Assembly: GCF_002850255.1 (NCBI RefSeq)
Contig: NZ_CP022522.1
Span: 1,225,001-1,289,000, forward strand
Source: Pseudoalteromonas sp. NC201
GTDB lineage: Bacteria; Pseudomonadota; Gammaproteobacteria; Enterobacterales; Alteromonadaceae
Length of the DNA stretch: 64,000 bases
Direction of reading: 5' to 3'
Shown here: piece by piece, positions 36,574 to 44,892 of the stretch
How positions within the stretch are numbered: position 1 is the first letter of the stretch
Layout of the letters: the number at the start of each line of letters is the position of its first letter
Notes under the pieces: generated by a model
Seen by the model: only the letters and a program-made list of their open reading frames with translations
Database searches by the model: none
Told to the model about the DNA's origin: nothing
Position numbers and translations under genes: made by a program

Positions 36574-37728
36574 TTACCCTTGTTGTGCTTTTAGTTGTCT
36601 TGCATTGCTTCGTTCTTGGCTACGCGCGCGTTTGGTCCGAAGCTGATACATGATAAATCCGGTAACTGACATCCCGGATAAAATACAGCCAAAAATAAAC
36701 CAGATGACTTTTGTCCAGATCCCTCCAATGGTGCCGTAGTGCAGTGGATCTGTGATGTGCATAACCGTTTGTAAGCCTGTCATTGAATCAGGGTTTGCAT
36801 GATGAACGACTGTATCATTCCAAGTGTTGTAGGCAATATTAATGCTGTAATCGTCATAGAGTACGTAGTCGTTTGCGCCACTGATTTTAAGCGTATCGCG
36901 GTTATGCTCAGGTAGCATGATGTAACTTGGGCGAAAGTCAGTGTACTGTTGTTGGATTTCAGCGAGCGCTAGATCAACACTGGTCTCTACTGCATTCGCG
37001 TTTATTGTCGAGTTGGGTATATCCGCAGCATTTAATGTTTCATGATGTTCTAGTTCAACACCAGCATGCCACAGCACCGCTTGCGTTAAATACCACAGTC
37101 CGGTGAGGCTCATTACGGTCATAAACCAAAGCGACCATACTCCACTGAGTTTATGGATGTCAGCGGCAAGGGTACGACCTCCTTGTGATTTACGCAGCTT
37201 AAACTGAAAAAACGCTAACCAAAACTTTTTGTATACCACCAGGCCTGTGATCAACGCGCCCAATAGGATCAGTGACATAAACGCCACTAAATAGTAACCA
37301 ACACTGTAGCCATTTTGCCATGGAAATAGCAGCCAGCCATGTAGTGAACGCATAAAGTTAATAAACGTATTGCCGTCATTTATTTCCTGAACAGCCCCTG
37401 TGTACTGGTTTACATATGCAAGCGCATAGGGCTTGTCGACGTCGGTAAACATCACCACATAGGTCAAATAGGGCTCTCTCACATTGAGCCCCATGACATC
37501 TGCACTTGGGTACTCATCTTTAAACGTGCGTAACACTGAGCCCGCTGACATCTCACTTACCTGACTGGGGTTATATGCCCGAGAATCAGGGTTGGTAAGC
37601 CATGTAAGTTCATGGCTGAAAACGGAAATGGTACCTGTGATACAAATAAAGCAAAACAGTAGCCATATTGGCAGTGAAAACCAACCATGCAACTGAAACC
37701 AAAACTTGTTGCTTATTTTCTTTGCCAT
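36574..37728 (-). CDS. PepSY-domain membrane protein (PiuB-like)
   Basis: This 384-residue inner-membrane protein has four main hydrophobic helices (about 15-38, 140-165, 190-212 and 340-362). The first carries HGWFSLPIWLLFCFICITGTISVFSHELTWL, and conserved His residues (such as LHGWLLFPWQNGYSVGYYLVAF) could bind haem. PepSY/PiuB proteins are commonly encoded beside TonB siderophore receptors and are thought to reduce ferric siderophores. It is divergent from such a receptor. A second weak Fur-like sequence lies at 37827-37845, in the promoter region of this gene. Confidence 0.9.
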   Translation of the reverse strand: MAKKISNKFWFQLHGWFSLPIWLLFCFICITGTISVFSHELTWLTNPDSRAYNPSQVSEMSAGSVLRTFKDEYPSADVMGLNVREPYLTYVVMFTDVDKPYALAYVNQYTGAVQEINDGNTFINFMRSLHGWLLFPWQNGYSVGYYLVAFMSLILLGALITGLVVYKKFWLAFFQFKLRKSQGGRTLAADIHKLSGVWSLWFMTVMSLTGLWYLTQAVLWHAGVELEHHETLNAADIPNSTINANAVETSVDLALAEIQQQYTDFRPSYIMLPEHNRDTLKISGANDYVLYDDYSINIAYNTWNDTVVHHANPDSMTGLQTVMHITDPLHYGTIGGIWTKVIWFIFGCILSGMSVTGFIMYQLRTKRARSQERSNARQLKAQQG

Positions 37729-37995
37729 TGTGTGTTCCTAGTTCTTTGAATGACGGCGACAAATGAAAGCTGAGGGAGTATTTGCGCAAAAATGTAAATA
37801 AAGTATATCTTTTTAAAAGTGTAAATGGCAATTATATTCATTTGGATGTGCGTTAAATAGCATGTTTTATTCGTTTAGCGGTTTATCTTTCTTGTTTCTT
37901 TTATAGGAAAGTTGTTTTAAATTAGTTAGTTACTTATTTTGGGAACGTTCCTTAAATCGGGTTCGAAACTGGTTGTAATTTACCTTAATGTTATT

Positions 37996-38014
37996 GCTAA
38001 TGGTTATCATCTGC
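37996..38014. promoter_or_regulatory. Candidate Fur box upstream of the TonB receptor
   Basis: GCTAATGGTTATCATCTGC matches 13 of 19 positions of the classical Fur consensus. It lies 33-51 bp before the chosen receptor start at 38047. Its position supports that start over the longer frame from 37939, which would translate through the box. Confidence 0.55.
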
Positions 38015-38046
38015 ATTATGATCGTTTCGATTTTTACAATATTAGG

Positions 38047-40182
38047 ATGAACCCAGTGAACACTCTGCCTCTCAAAACGCTCTCATTTGCTGTTATGGCA
38101 GCGCTCGGCACGTCAGCATTACAGGTGCAAGCAGCACAGCAAGATAAAGAAGAAATTGAAAAAATAGTTGTGACGGGAAAATACACCGTCAATGAAGTGA
38201 TAGACACCGCAACTGGCTTAGGGTTATCACTTCTTGAGACGCCGCAATCTGTTAGTGTTATTACCGCTGCACGGATCAAAGAGCAAAAACTCGATACATT
38301 AACCGATACTGTGTTAAATGCGATTGGGGTGTCAGCGAAAGAAGTTGATAATGTTCGTAATACGTTGCAGTCACGTGGCTTTGACATTACCAACTATCAA
38401 ATTGATGGCGTTCCTTTGTCATGGAGTTTGGCAGGTGATTCAGGTGAAACCATCGCGGATGTTGCGATATACGAGCGCGTGGAGTTTGTGCGTGGTGCAA
38501 CCGGGTTATTAACCGGTGCGGGCGATCCTTCAGCTTCTATTAACCTAGTACGCAAACATGCAAATAGCACCGACCTCACAGGTTTTGCCAGTGTCTCTTT
38601 GGGAAGCTGGAACAATAAAGAAGTGATGGTGGACGTTGCCAATGGATTAACTAACGATGGCAGTGTGCGTGGACGAGTGGTCGCGAAGTATGAAGAAGGT
38701 GACTCGTATCTAGATCTCTTCTCTGACGAAAGTACCGTGCTTTATGGGGTACTAGAAGCGGATTTAAGCACGCATTCGACGATCCGCGTTGGTGCAAGCT
38801 ATCAGCGTAACGACCCTACCAGTCCAACTTGGGGGGCATTACCTACTTTCTTTACCGATGGAAGTAAGACAGACTGGGAAGTCGAAAAAACCACAGCTGC
38901 AAATTGGACTGAGTGGCAAACTACTGGCACCAATGCTTTTGTGAACTTTAGCCACAACTTTGCAAATGGTTGGGAACTGGTCGCCAATTACAACAAGCTG
39001 AAATACGAGCAAGATACAGAGCTGCTGTATTTATTCGGCACGTTGGATAAAACAACAGGTGAGGGCTTAGCGTCTTGGCCCTATAAAAGTACAGGTGAAA
39101 GTAACCAAGACAGCTTTGATATCCAGCTTAAAGGTTTTTATCAACTCGCCGGTCGTGAGCATGATTTCGTAACTGGCGCGCTTTACAGTGAGCAGAGTGC
39201 CGATACACTCACTTTCGCTACGCTCGATAATGCCTTTTTGCCAGTTGGCAATTTTTACGAGTGGGATGGTAATTTTCCTGAGCCGACGTGGGGCACAGAA
39301 ACCTCAGTTGCTCAAGATATGGATACCGAGCAAAAAGGGTTTTACGCCGCAACAAGGCTAAATCTTAGCGATGAACTTAAAGTAATAGCGGGTGGTCGGT
39401 TGTCGAGCTGGCAGCGCGAAGGCGAAAGCTATGGCGTCATCACTGATTTTGGCGACAATGGCGTATTTATACCTTACGCTGGTGCCTTGTACGACTTGTC
39501 GACAACGCAGCGAGTGTATGCAAGTTACACTGAAATATTCCAGCCGCAAAATGCCCAAGACCGTAATGGTGATTTCCTTGATCCAATCAAAGGAAAATCA
39601 TACGAAGTGGGGCTAAAAAGTACCTATCTAGACGACACGCTGCAAACAACATTGGCGATTTTCCAAATCGAACAAGATAACCTAGCTCAAGATGATGTTG
39701 GATACATAGTTCCTGGTTCGGTAAATACAGTCGCGCAATATGCTGCTGAAGGCACAACCAGTAAAGGTTTCGAATTTGAAGTGGTGGGTCAGTTAACTGA
39801 CGGTTTTGATGTGCATTTGGGTTATTCACAATTCAAAGCAGAAGATGCCAACGGCGTTGAAGTAAATACGGATAACCCAAGAAAGCAATTTAAGTTGTAT
39901 ACGACTTACCAATTTGTGAATGCTTTACCTGAGTTGACGATTGGTGGTGGCGTGAACTGGCAGGATGACACTTATTCAGTAACGGGCAACGATAGGCTAG
40001 AGCAAGATGCCTATGCATTGGTTAGCTTGATGGCAAACTACGCACTGGCAGACAATATGGCGCTACAACTCAACGTAGAAAACCTCTTCGATGAAAAGTA
40101 CTACAGCCAAATTGGCTTCTTTGATCAGTATCGCTATGGTGCGCCGAGAAATTACAGCTTAAGTTTTAGCTATGATTTTTAG
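38047..40182 (+). CDS. TonB-dependent siderophore receptor
   Basis: This 711-residue outer-membrane receptor has a signal peptide ending LQVQA. A TonB box-like EKIVVTGKYTV (about residues 36-46) precedes the plug domain (SLLETPQSVSVITAARIKEQKLDTLTDTVLNAIG, RGFDITNYQIDGVP, YERVEFVRGATGLLTGAGDPSASINLVRK) typical of siderophore receptors. A 22-strand barrel follows, ending in aromatic YSLSFSYDF. It brings ferric siderophores across the outer membrane with TonB energy. The specific siderophore is not evident. It is divergent from the PepSY gene, and probably Fur-regulated. Two secreted unknowns follow it. Confidence 0.95.
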   Translation: MNPVNTLPLKTLSFAVMAALGTSALQVQAAQQDKEEIEKIVVTGKYTVNEVIDTATGLGLSLLETPQSVSVITAARIKEQKLDTLTDTVLNAIGVSAKEVDNVRNTLQSRGFDITNYQIDGVPLSWSLAGDSGETIADVAIYERVEFVRGATGLLTGAGDPSASINLVRKHANSTDLTGFASVSLGSWNNKEVMVDVANGLTNDGSVRGRVVAKYEEGDSYLDLFSDESTVLYGVLEADLSTHSTIRVGASYQRNDPTSPTWGALPTFFTDGSKTDWEVEKTTAANWTEWQTTGTNAFVNFSHNFANGWELVANYNKLKYEQDTELLYLFGTLDKTTGEGLASWPYKSTGESNQDSFDIQLKGFYQLAGREHDFVTGALYSEQSADTLTFATLDNAFLPVGNFYEWDGNFPEPTWGTETSVAQDMDTEQKGFYAATRLNLSDELKVIAGGRLSSWQREGESYGVITDFGDNGVFIPYAGALYDLSTTQRVYASYTEIFQPQNAQDRNGDFLDPIKGKSYEVGLKSTYLDDTLQTTLAIFQIEQDNLAQDDVGYIVPGSVNTVAQYAAEGTTSKGFEFEVVGQLTDGFDVHLGYSQFKAEDANGVEVNTDNPRKQFKLYTTYQFVNALPELTIGGGVNWQDDTYSVTGNDRLEQDAYALVSLMANYALADNMALQLNVENLFDEKYYSQIGFFDQYRYGAPRNYSLSFSYDF

Positions 40183-40291
40183 TAAATTGTAAACTAACTA
40201 GGCGTGGCTGATAGGCCACGCTGTTGTTCATTGTCTATTTATTGCAAGAACTGTAGGCTTGGGGGTAGTACAGTCAAAAAGGAATTTTACA

Positions 40292-40873
40292 ATGAATTTA
40301 TCCCCTGCTTTTTTGGTCGCTGGCTTTATAGTAAATATGAGTACAGCGTCCGCCACTCCGGACTATCAAAATGTGCTTAACCAGCTACCGCTGCCACCTA
40401 ATGAACTTACCACTTTACTGCATGACCTAGCGCTACATAGCCTTGAGCAGCAAGCTATGGCTGAATTAATTAAGGGCTATAACCGATTACACAACAAACG
40501 GATAGAATGTGCCAACGTTGCGACTGTGTTGAAAAGGTCGCAATTGGACTCACTCAAAATGGATGTAGAGTACTACACCACTGTGCTTTTTTATGTTGAT
40601 GGTTTGAACAAAAATCAGTGTGAATCTGCGGAGTTTGGCGCTTTTACAAGGACAGTCGCTATCAATTATGTGATGCATAAGAGCCCGAGGGAGCTTAAGC
40701 TGGTGAAAGCAATGAACGTGCTATCTTCTGGGCGTTACGCAAATTTTATTGAGTTTGAGGCTGAGTTCAACGCTTTACCTGAGACCGTTAAAATGGCCGC
40801 GCTAAGAGCGGATTTTCTTCGAGATAACTTTAATTTGTTTCAAAGCTTGGAGCAAGTTCACGGACACGAGTGA
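40292..40873 (+). CDS. Secreted protein of unknown function, tandem paralogue 1
   Basis: I do not recognise this 193-residue protein. It has a signal peptide (about 1-24, ending TASA) and a helical mature part. Two Cys (in RIECANV and NQCESAEFG) are conserved in the next gene product and probably form a disulphide. I start at 40292, with AAGGAA 7 bp upstream. The two proteins align across their whole length (for example LVKAMNVLSSGRYANFIEFE against RFVNALNTVSSSVYFDYVET), so they arose by duplication. It follows the TonB receptor gene by 109 bp. Confidence 0.75.
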   Translation: MNLSPAFLVAGFIVNMSTASATPDYQNVLNQLPLPPNELTTLLHDLALHSLEQQAMAELIKGYNRLHNKRIECANVATVLKRSQLDSLKMDVEYYTTVLFYVDGLNKNQCESAEFGAFTRTVAINYVMHKSPRELKLVKAMNVLSSGRYANFIEFEAEFNALPETVKMAALRADFLRDNFNLFQSLEQVHGHE

Positions 40874-40887
40874 TAAAAGGAATATTT

Positions 40888-41424
40888 GTGAAACCCTTGC
40901 TATTAGTTTTGATATTGTTTGCGTTTGCGCCGCAAACTAACGCTGAAACAATGTCAGTAGATCTTACGCCGACTATTGAGTATCCAGTTGAACAACTTGA
41001 ACCTGTTCAAAAGACGCTGCTTAGTGAGCTATTAAATAGCGTAACACAACTGGGTGATAGAAAAGCGGCATGCGAAAATGTGCGTGTTATTACACCAAAA
41101 CAATTACACAGTCTTAATATTACCCCGCAGCAGCGAGGTATCGTTTTATCTTATTTTTATATTCACCAAAAAAGGGAATGTGAAGCCGAAGAATATGGCG
41201 AATTCGCCAGACTTGTTGCCGCGAATTTAGCGGTGCAAAAGCAGTCAGGAGTCTTAAGGTTCGTGAATGCGCTAAACACGGTAAGCTCCAGCGTTTATTT
41301 CGATTATGTTGAAACGGAGTTGGAGTTTAACCAGCTACCAGAAAGTGTTCGCAATAGAACCTACCAAGCCGAGTTTTTACAGCATCCGTTTAGTCTTATG
41401 CATACGCTAGAACAGTTCGAATGA
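40888..41424 (+). CDS. Secreted protein of unknown function, tandem paralogue 2
   Basis: This 178-residue paralogue of the preceding gene product has a signal peptide (MKPLLLVLILFAFAPQTNA). I start at GTG 40888, which has AAAGGA 6 bp upstream and gives a normal signal peptide; GTG at 40870 overlaps the previous stop. It keeps the Cys pair (KAACENV and RECEAEEYG) and ends YQAEFLQHPFSLMHTLEQF, matching the other copy. Function unknown. Confidence 0.75.
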   Translation: MKPLLLVLILFAFAPQTNAETMSVDLTPTIEYPVEQLEPVQKTLLSELLNSVTQLGDRKAACENVRVITPKQLHSLNITPQQRGIVLSYFYIHQKRECEAEEYGEFARLVAANLAVQKQSGVLRFVNALNTVSSSVYFDYVETELEFNQLPESVRNRTYQAEFLQHPFSLMHTLEQFE

Positions 41425-41453
41425 TTCGGCGTGATGTTCTTATTAAGTAAAAT

Positions 41454-42032
41454 CTAAGCTGGCATAATACGGTTTAATAATTCGTATGCGGTACGTTTTG
41501 CATCATCTACGGCTTGATCGGGTACTTGATGATTTGCAATCCAAAGTGCGAGACTCGTTAATCCACCATTGATAAATTGAGCGCTGGTTTTATGCGCTTG
41601 AGAACTCTGTTGCGGTGCGATTGCACTTAGTAACTGTGTGATTGATGCCACACACCCTGAAGCTGCTTTTTCGAGTTGTTCAGGCTCTAATACCGACTGC
41701 GCATCACGTAATATGATACGCTGTATCTCGGGCTCCGTAGCCATATCCAAGTAAGTTTCTGCACGTTTCAAAAGCGCTTGCTGAGGTGAGGTTTCACTAC
41801 GTTCAATATCACGGAGCCGGAGATCCATTTCACTATCTAATTGCTGTACTACCGCGTAAAACAACCCTTTTTTGTTGCCAAAGTGATGATACAGCGCTCC
41901 TCGAGTGAGTCCTACATCCGCTGTTAGCTCTTCTAATGCAGTCCCTGCAAATCCTTTACTTGCAAAAAGCACTCTGGCTTGGGCCAATAGCTCGCTGCGG
42001 GTTTTCTCCATCATGCTGCTTCTTGTTGTCAT
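41454..42032 (-). CDS. TetR-family transcriptional repressor
   Basis: This 192-residue repressor has an N-terminal helix-turn-helix (LFASKGFAGTALEELTADVGLTRGALYHHFGNKKGLFYAVV, about residues 22-62), similar to efflux repressors such as AcrR/TtgR, and a ligand-binding C-terminal domain. It is divergent from the MFS transporter gene over a 108-bp region with two palindromic operators. The likely logic is repression of both genes until a ligand, perhaps a toxic compound, binds. Confidence 0.94.
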   Translation of the reverse strand: MTTRSSMMEKTRSELLAQARVLFASKGFAGTALEELTADVGLTRGALYHHFGNKKGLFYAVVQQLDSEMDLRLRDIERSETSPQQALLKRAETYLDMATEPEIQRIILRDAQSVLEPEQLEKAASGCVASITQLLSAIAPQQSSQAHKTSAQFINGGLTSLALWIANHQVPDQAVDDAKRTAYELLNRIMPA

Positions 42033-42068
42033 TTTGCGATCCTTATTGAAAAGCTACGCAATTTATAA

Positions 42069-42116
42069 TTGACATACAGTGTGTATGTCAATTATTTTTA
42101 CATACACACTGTATGT
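42069..42116. promoter_or_regulatory. Divergent tetR/MFS promoters with twin palindromic operators
   Basis: Site 1 (42072-42088) is ACATACA-GTG-TGTATGT. Site 2 (42100-42116) is its exact reverse complement, 28 bp away. Site 1 is embedded in a 23-bp palindrome (42069-42091) whose two ends are both TTGACA. Each is a -35 box: rightward TTGACA at 42069-42074 with TTATTT at 42092-42097, leftward TTGACA ending at 42086 with TTATAA, both with 17-bp spacers. A single repressor dimer there would block both promoters. Confidence 0.85.
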
Positions 42117-42140
42117 GAAAATAATCTCAAGGAGAGATCA

Positions 42141-43340
42141 ATGAATAATCCTTACTCCGAAATTTTTAAGATAAAAGGAACTAAGCATTTTAGCTGTGCT
42201 GGTTTTATTGCTCGTATGCCGCTCTCTATGATGGCGATTGGGTTAATCACCATGCTTTCGCAACTCTATGACTCATATTGGATTGCAGGTTCCATTGCTG
42301 CGCTATTTACCTTTACCATGGCATTTGCTGCGCCGCAGTTGTCGCGACTGATTGATAGGGTAGGGCAACGCAAGGTTGTGATCCCTGCGGCCTTGTTTAG
42401 TGCAGTATCTGCGCTGGCATTGTTGCTATTAAGTCACTTGCAAGCGCCACTTTGGAGCCTCTATGTTTTAGCCATGTGTGCGGGCATTATGCCAAGTGTT
42501 CCGGCTTTAGTTCGGGCTAGGTGGAGTGCGATACAATCAGATCAAGGCTTACTTAATACGGCATATTCTTTTGAGTCGGTACTGGATGAAATTACCTTTG
42601 TGATAGGACCTCCACTTGCGATTGCATTGAGCAGCTTGCTCTTTCCTCAAGCCGGTCCGTTGCTAGCGGTTATTTTGTTTGTGATAGGCAGTATTTGGTT
42701 AGTGTCGCAAAAGGACACTGAGCCAAAAATAGAACAAAGTGAAAATCAGACCCGAACTTCCGCACTGGCTAACTCCACGGTTAAGTTGCTTAGTTTGGTG
42801 TTATTGGCGCTCGGTGTAATAGTTGGTGCTATCGATGTATTAAGTATCGCTTTTGCTCAGCTGCAAGGGATGCCAATTGCGGCCAGCTTAGTATTGTCGA
42901 TGTACGCGCTTGGTTCTTGTATCGCTGGGTTTGGATTTGGGGCCGTTAAGTGGCGTGTGTCTATGCCAGTACTGCTTGTACGTTTTGCGATATTTACATT
43001 GATCGCGAGCGTACTATTACTCAGTGTTAACCACGTTTATGGCTTGGCGGTAGTGATGTTTATTTCGGGACTCGCGTTTGCTCCAACCATGATCATTGCC
43101 ATGGGTCTGGTTGAGCAAAGCGTACCAAAACGCTTACTCACTGAAGCCTTAACTTGGCTAATTACCGGGCTCGGTGTGGGGATTGCAGGTGGGGCTGCGT
43201 TGACCGGGTGGGTCGTTGAACACTTTACCGTGGATCTTGGATTTGGGGTTGCAGTGGTCGCTGCTGCTACCGTGGTGCTACTCGCTTGGTATCAAAAACA
43301 GGGCGGTACCAGGCGAGTAACTCAAGTTGTCAGTGATTAG
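42141..43340 (+). CDS. MFS transporter (probable efflux permease)
   Basis: This 399-residue membrane protein has about twelve hydrophobic helices in two halves. The loop after helix 2 reads APQLSRLIDRVGQRKVVIP, the MFS signature between helices 2 and 3. I start at 42141, with AAGGAGAG 7 bp upstream; a longer frame begins inside the operators. Control by the divergent TetR repressor suggests efflux of an antibiotic or metabolite. The gene is followed by the convergent phosphoesterase gene 17 bp away. Substrate unknown. Confidence 0.92.
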   Translation: MNNPYSEIFKIKGTKHFSCAGFIARMPLSMMAIGLITMLSQLYDSYWIAGSIAALFTFTMAFAAPQLSRLIDRVGQRKVVIPAALFSAVSALALLLLSHLQAPLWSLYVLAMCAGIMPSVPALVRARWSAIQSDQGLLNTAYSFESVLDEITFVIGPPLAIALSSLLFPQAGPLLAVILFVIGSIWLVSQKDTEPKIEQSENQTRTSALANSTVKLLSLVLLALGVIVGAIDVLSIAFAQLQGMPIAASLVLSMYALGSCIAGFGFGAVKWRVSMPVLLVRFAIFTLIASVLLLSVNHVYGLAVVMFISGLAFAPTMIIAMGLVEQSVPKRLLTEALTWLITGLGVGIAGGAALTGWVVEHFTVDLGFGVAVVAAATVVLLAWYQKQGGTRRVTQVVSD

Positions 43341-43357
43341 GATGTATAAAGTCGCGC

Positions 43358-44803
43358 TTACTTCGCGCGACATACCGCTTGTTTATCTATAGTTTCGCTG
43401 CTGCAGGTTAGAAAAGCGGCACCACTTTCATCCAAAAACTCTCCTTGCCACGCGCCATCTTTGCCAAGCTTAATGGATAAAAAGCCGAACTTACCTTGTT
43501 CGTTAACGATTGCGTTTTGGCTATCAAGTGCATAATCAAATTCGCTAAAGGCATTGGTATCACTGAGGCTGACGCCGCTATTGCCGACAACGATTTGCGC
43601 AGGACGTGCGGTACTGGCAGCAAAGGTGGAAGACTGATAAATATGCATATGTCCAGCGAGTGATAAAGTGACGTGTTCAGGCAACTTACCTTGTCTGGTG
43701 TTCTTCAGCGCGGTTTGCAACATCACGTTTAGCGTGTCTTTGGTTGTCGGGTCTTCAACGCCCCAGATGGGTCTGTGGCTCATAATCCACATGGGTTTGG
43801 CTTTGAGTAGTTCGCTTCTGACATTAAGTCGTTGATATTGCTGTTGGTAGACTTTTGTTAGGCCATTGTCTGCACTGGCATCACAGGCATTGGCGCTATC
43901 CATTACCCAAACACTGAGCGGTTTTAAGTTGATGGTATAGGAGTTTTGCACAATGATATGGGCACTTGCAGATTGCGGCGGTTGATTATAATCCCCTTGA
44001 GATGGACATTGCTGTTGCTCAACGGCATCAGGAAGATTGGCTCCCGGGCCAAAAAAGTAAAACCAGCCAATTCCTGCGCGGCTACAAAGTTCATGATTGC
44101 CTCGTGCAAAAATCCATGGTGCGGTTGCTGAAAGATCCGTTGTTGCGGCAAAAAAGTCGGCTTGCCAGTTGCTCCATGTATCTGGTCTTGGGCTATTTAT
44201 CGCGTTTTGACTGTAGTAGGTATCGTTGAGACCGCAGCTAGTACCACCATATCCACCATCGCCTGCGTCATAAGCATAGGTATCACCGGAAATCGCACCT
44301 CCGGTACCTCGATAGTTGAAATCCCCCATATGGAGCAACAATTGTGGTTGTTGCTTTGCCCCTTGCTCTGCGAGGGTTTTAAACGGCTCGGCAGCAGTGT
44401 TGTTTTCGCAAACTGATGACTTACAGCCAGTGTCGCCAAAAACCGCAATTTTATTCGGATCGAATGTCACGGGCGCTAACGAGAATTGACTATCACTGAC
44501 GGTATAAGCCGTGTTTGGGGAGATTTTCGCTTCGCATACAGAGACTGGAAAATGTGTTTGGTTCGGACGCATTGCTCGCAACTGCATCGGCATAGATTTT
44601 TTACCAAAGAGCAAGCTTGGGCATTGGTTGGCGTCGCTGAGCACGCCGTCAACAACGACGCGCGCGTAGATATTTGGGGCTTCTGTAGTGGAAGGCGCGA
44701 ACATTGAGTAAGCGCCTAATACTTTGGTATTCGCTTGTTGGACTGCAAACGTGCTGCTACAAGCAATTAAATTGAGCGTCGCAATAGCGATGATGATGCG
44801 CAT
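43358..44803 (-). CDS. Secreted calcineurin-like metallophosphoesterase (putative lipoprotein)
   Basis: This 481-residue protein has an N-terminal signal with a possible lipobox (LIAC, Cys15). The metallophosphoesterase blocks are in order: KIAVFGDTGC (DxG), LLLHMGDFNYRG (GDxxY), IFARGNHELC (GNHE), WIMSHRPIWG and SLAGHMHIYQ (GHxH). The active site is complete. Likely substrates are phosphomonoesters or diesters in the periplasm or outside the cell. It is separated from the unknown gene upstream by 89 bp. Confidence 0.92.
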   Translation of the reverse strand: MRIIIAIATLNLIACSSTFAVQQANTKVLGAYSMFAPSTTEAPNIYARVVVDGVLSDANQCPSLLFGKKSMPMQLRAMRPNQTHFPVSVCEAKISPNTAYTVSDSQFSLAPVTFDPNKIAVFGDTGCKSSVCENNTAAEPFKTLAEQGAKQQPQLLLHMGDFNYRGTGGAISGDTYAYDAGDGGYGGTSCGLNDTYYSQNAINSPRPDTWSNWQADFFAATTDLSATAPWIFARGNHELCSRAGIGWFYFFGPGANLPDAVEQQQCPSQGDYNQPPQSASAHIIVQNSYTINLKPLSVWVMDSANACDASADNGLTKVYQQQYQRLNVRSELLKAKPMWIMSHRPIWGVEDPTTKDTLNVMLQTALKNTRQGKLPEHVTLSLAGHMHIYQSSTFAASTARPAQIVVGNSGVSLSDTNAFSEFDYALDSQNAIVNEQGKFGFLSIKLGKDGAWQGEFLDESGAAFLTCSSETIDKQAVCRAK

Positions 44804-44892
44804 GACTTCATTCCTTTTTGAACAGTTGAATGAAGTTTAATGCATTGTTAACAATTTGCGAGTTTCGAATACGAATATCTTGCTTCTGCTGG

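Noticed and set aside
37939..38046. Longer TonB receptor start at 37939
   Set aside because: It would add a non-signal-like N-terminus and run through the Fur box; the start at 38047 gives a proper signal peptide.
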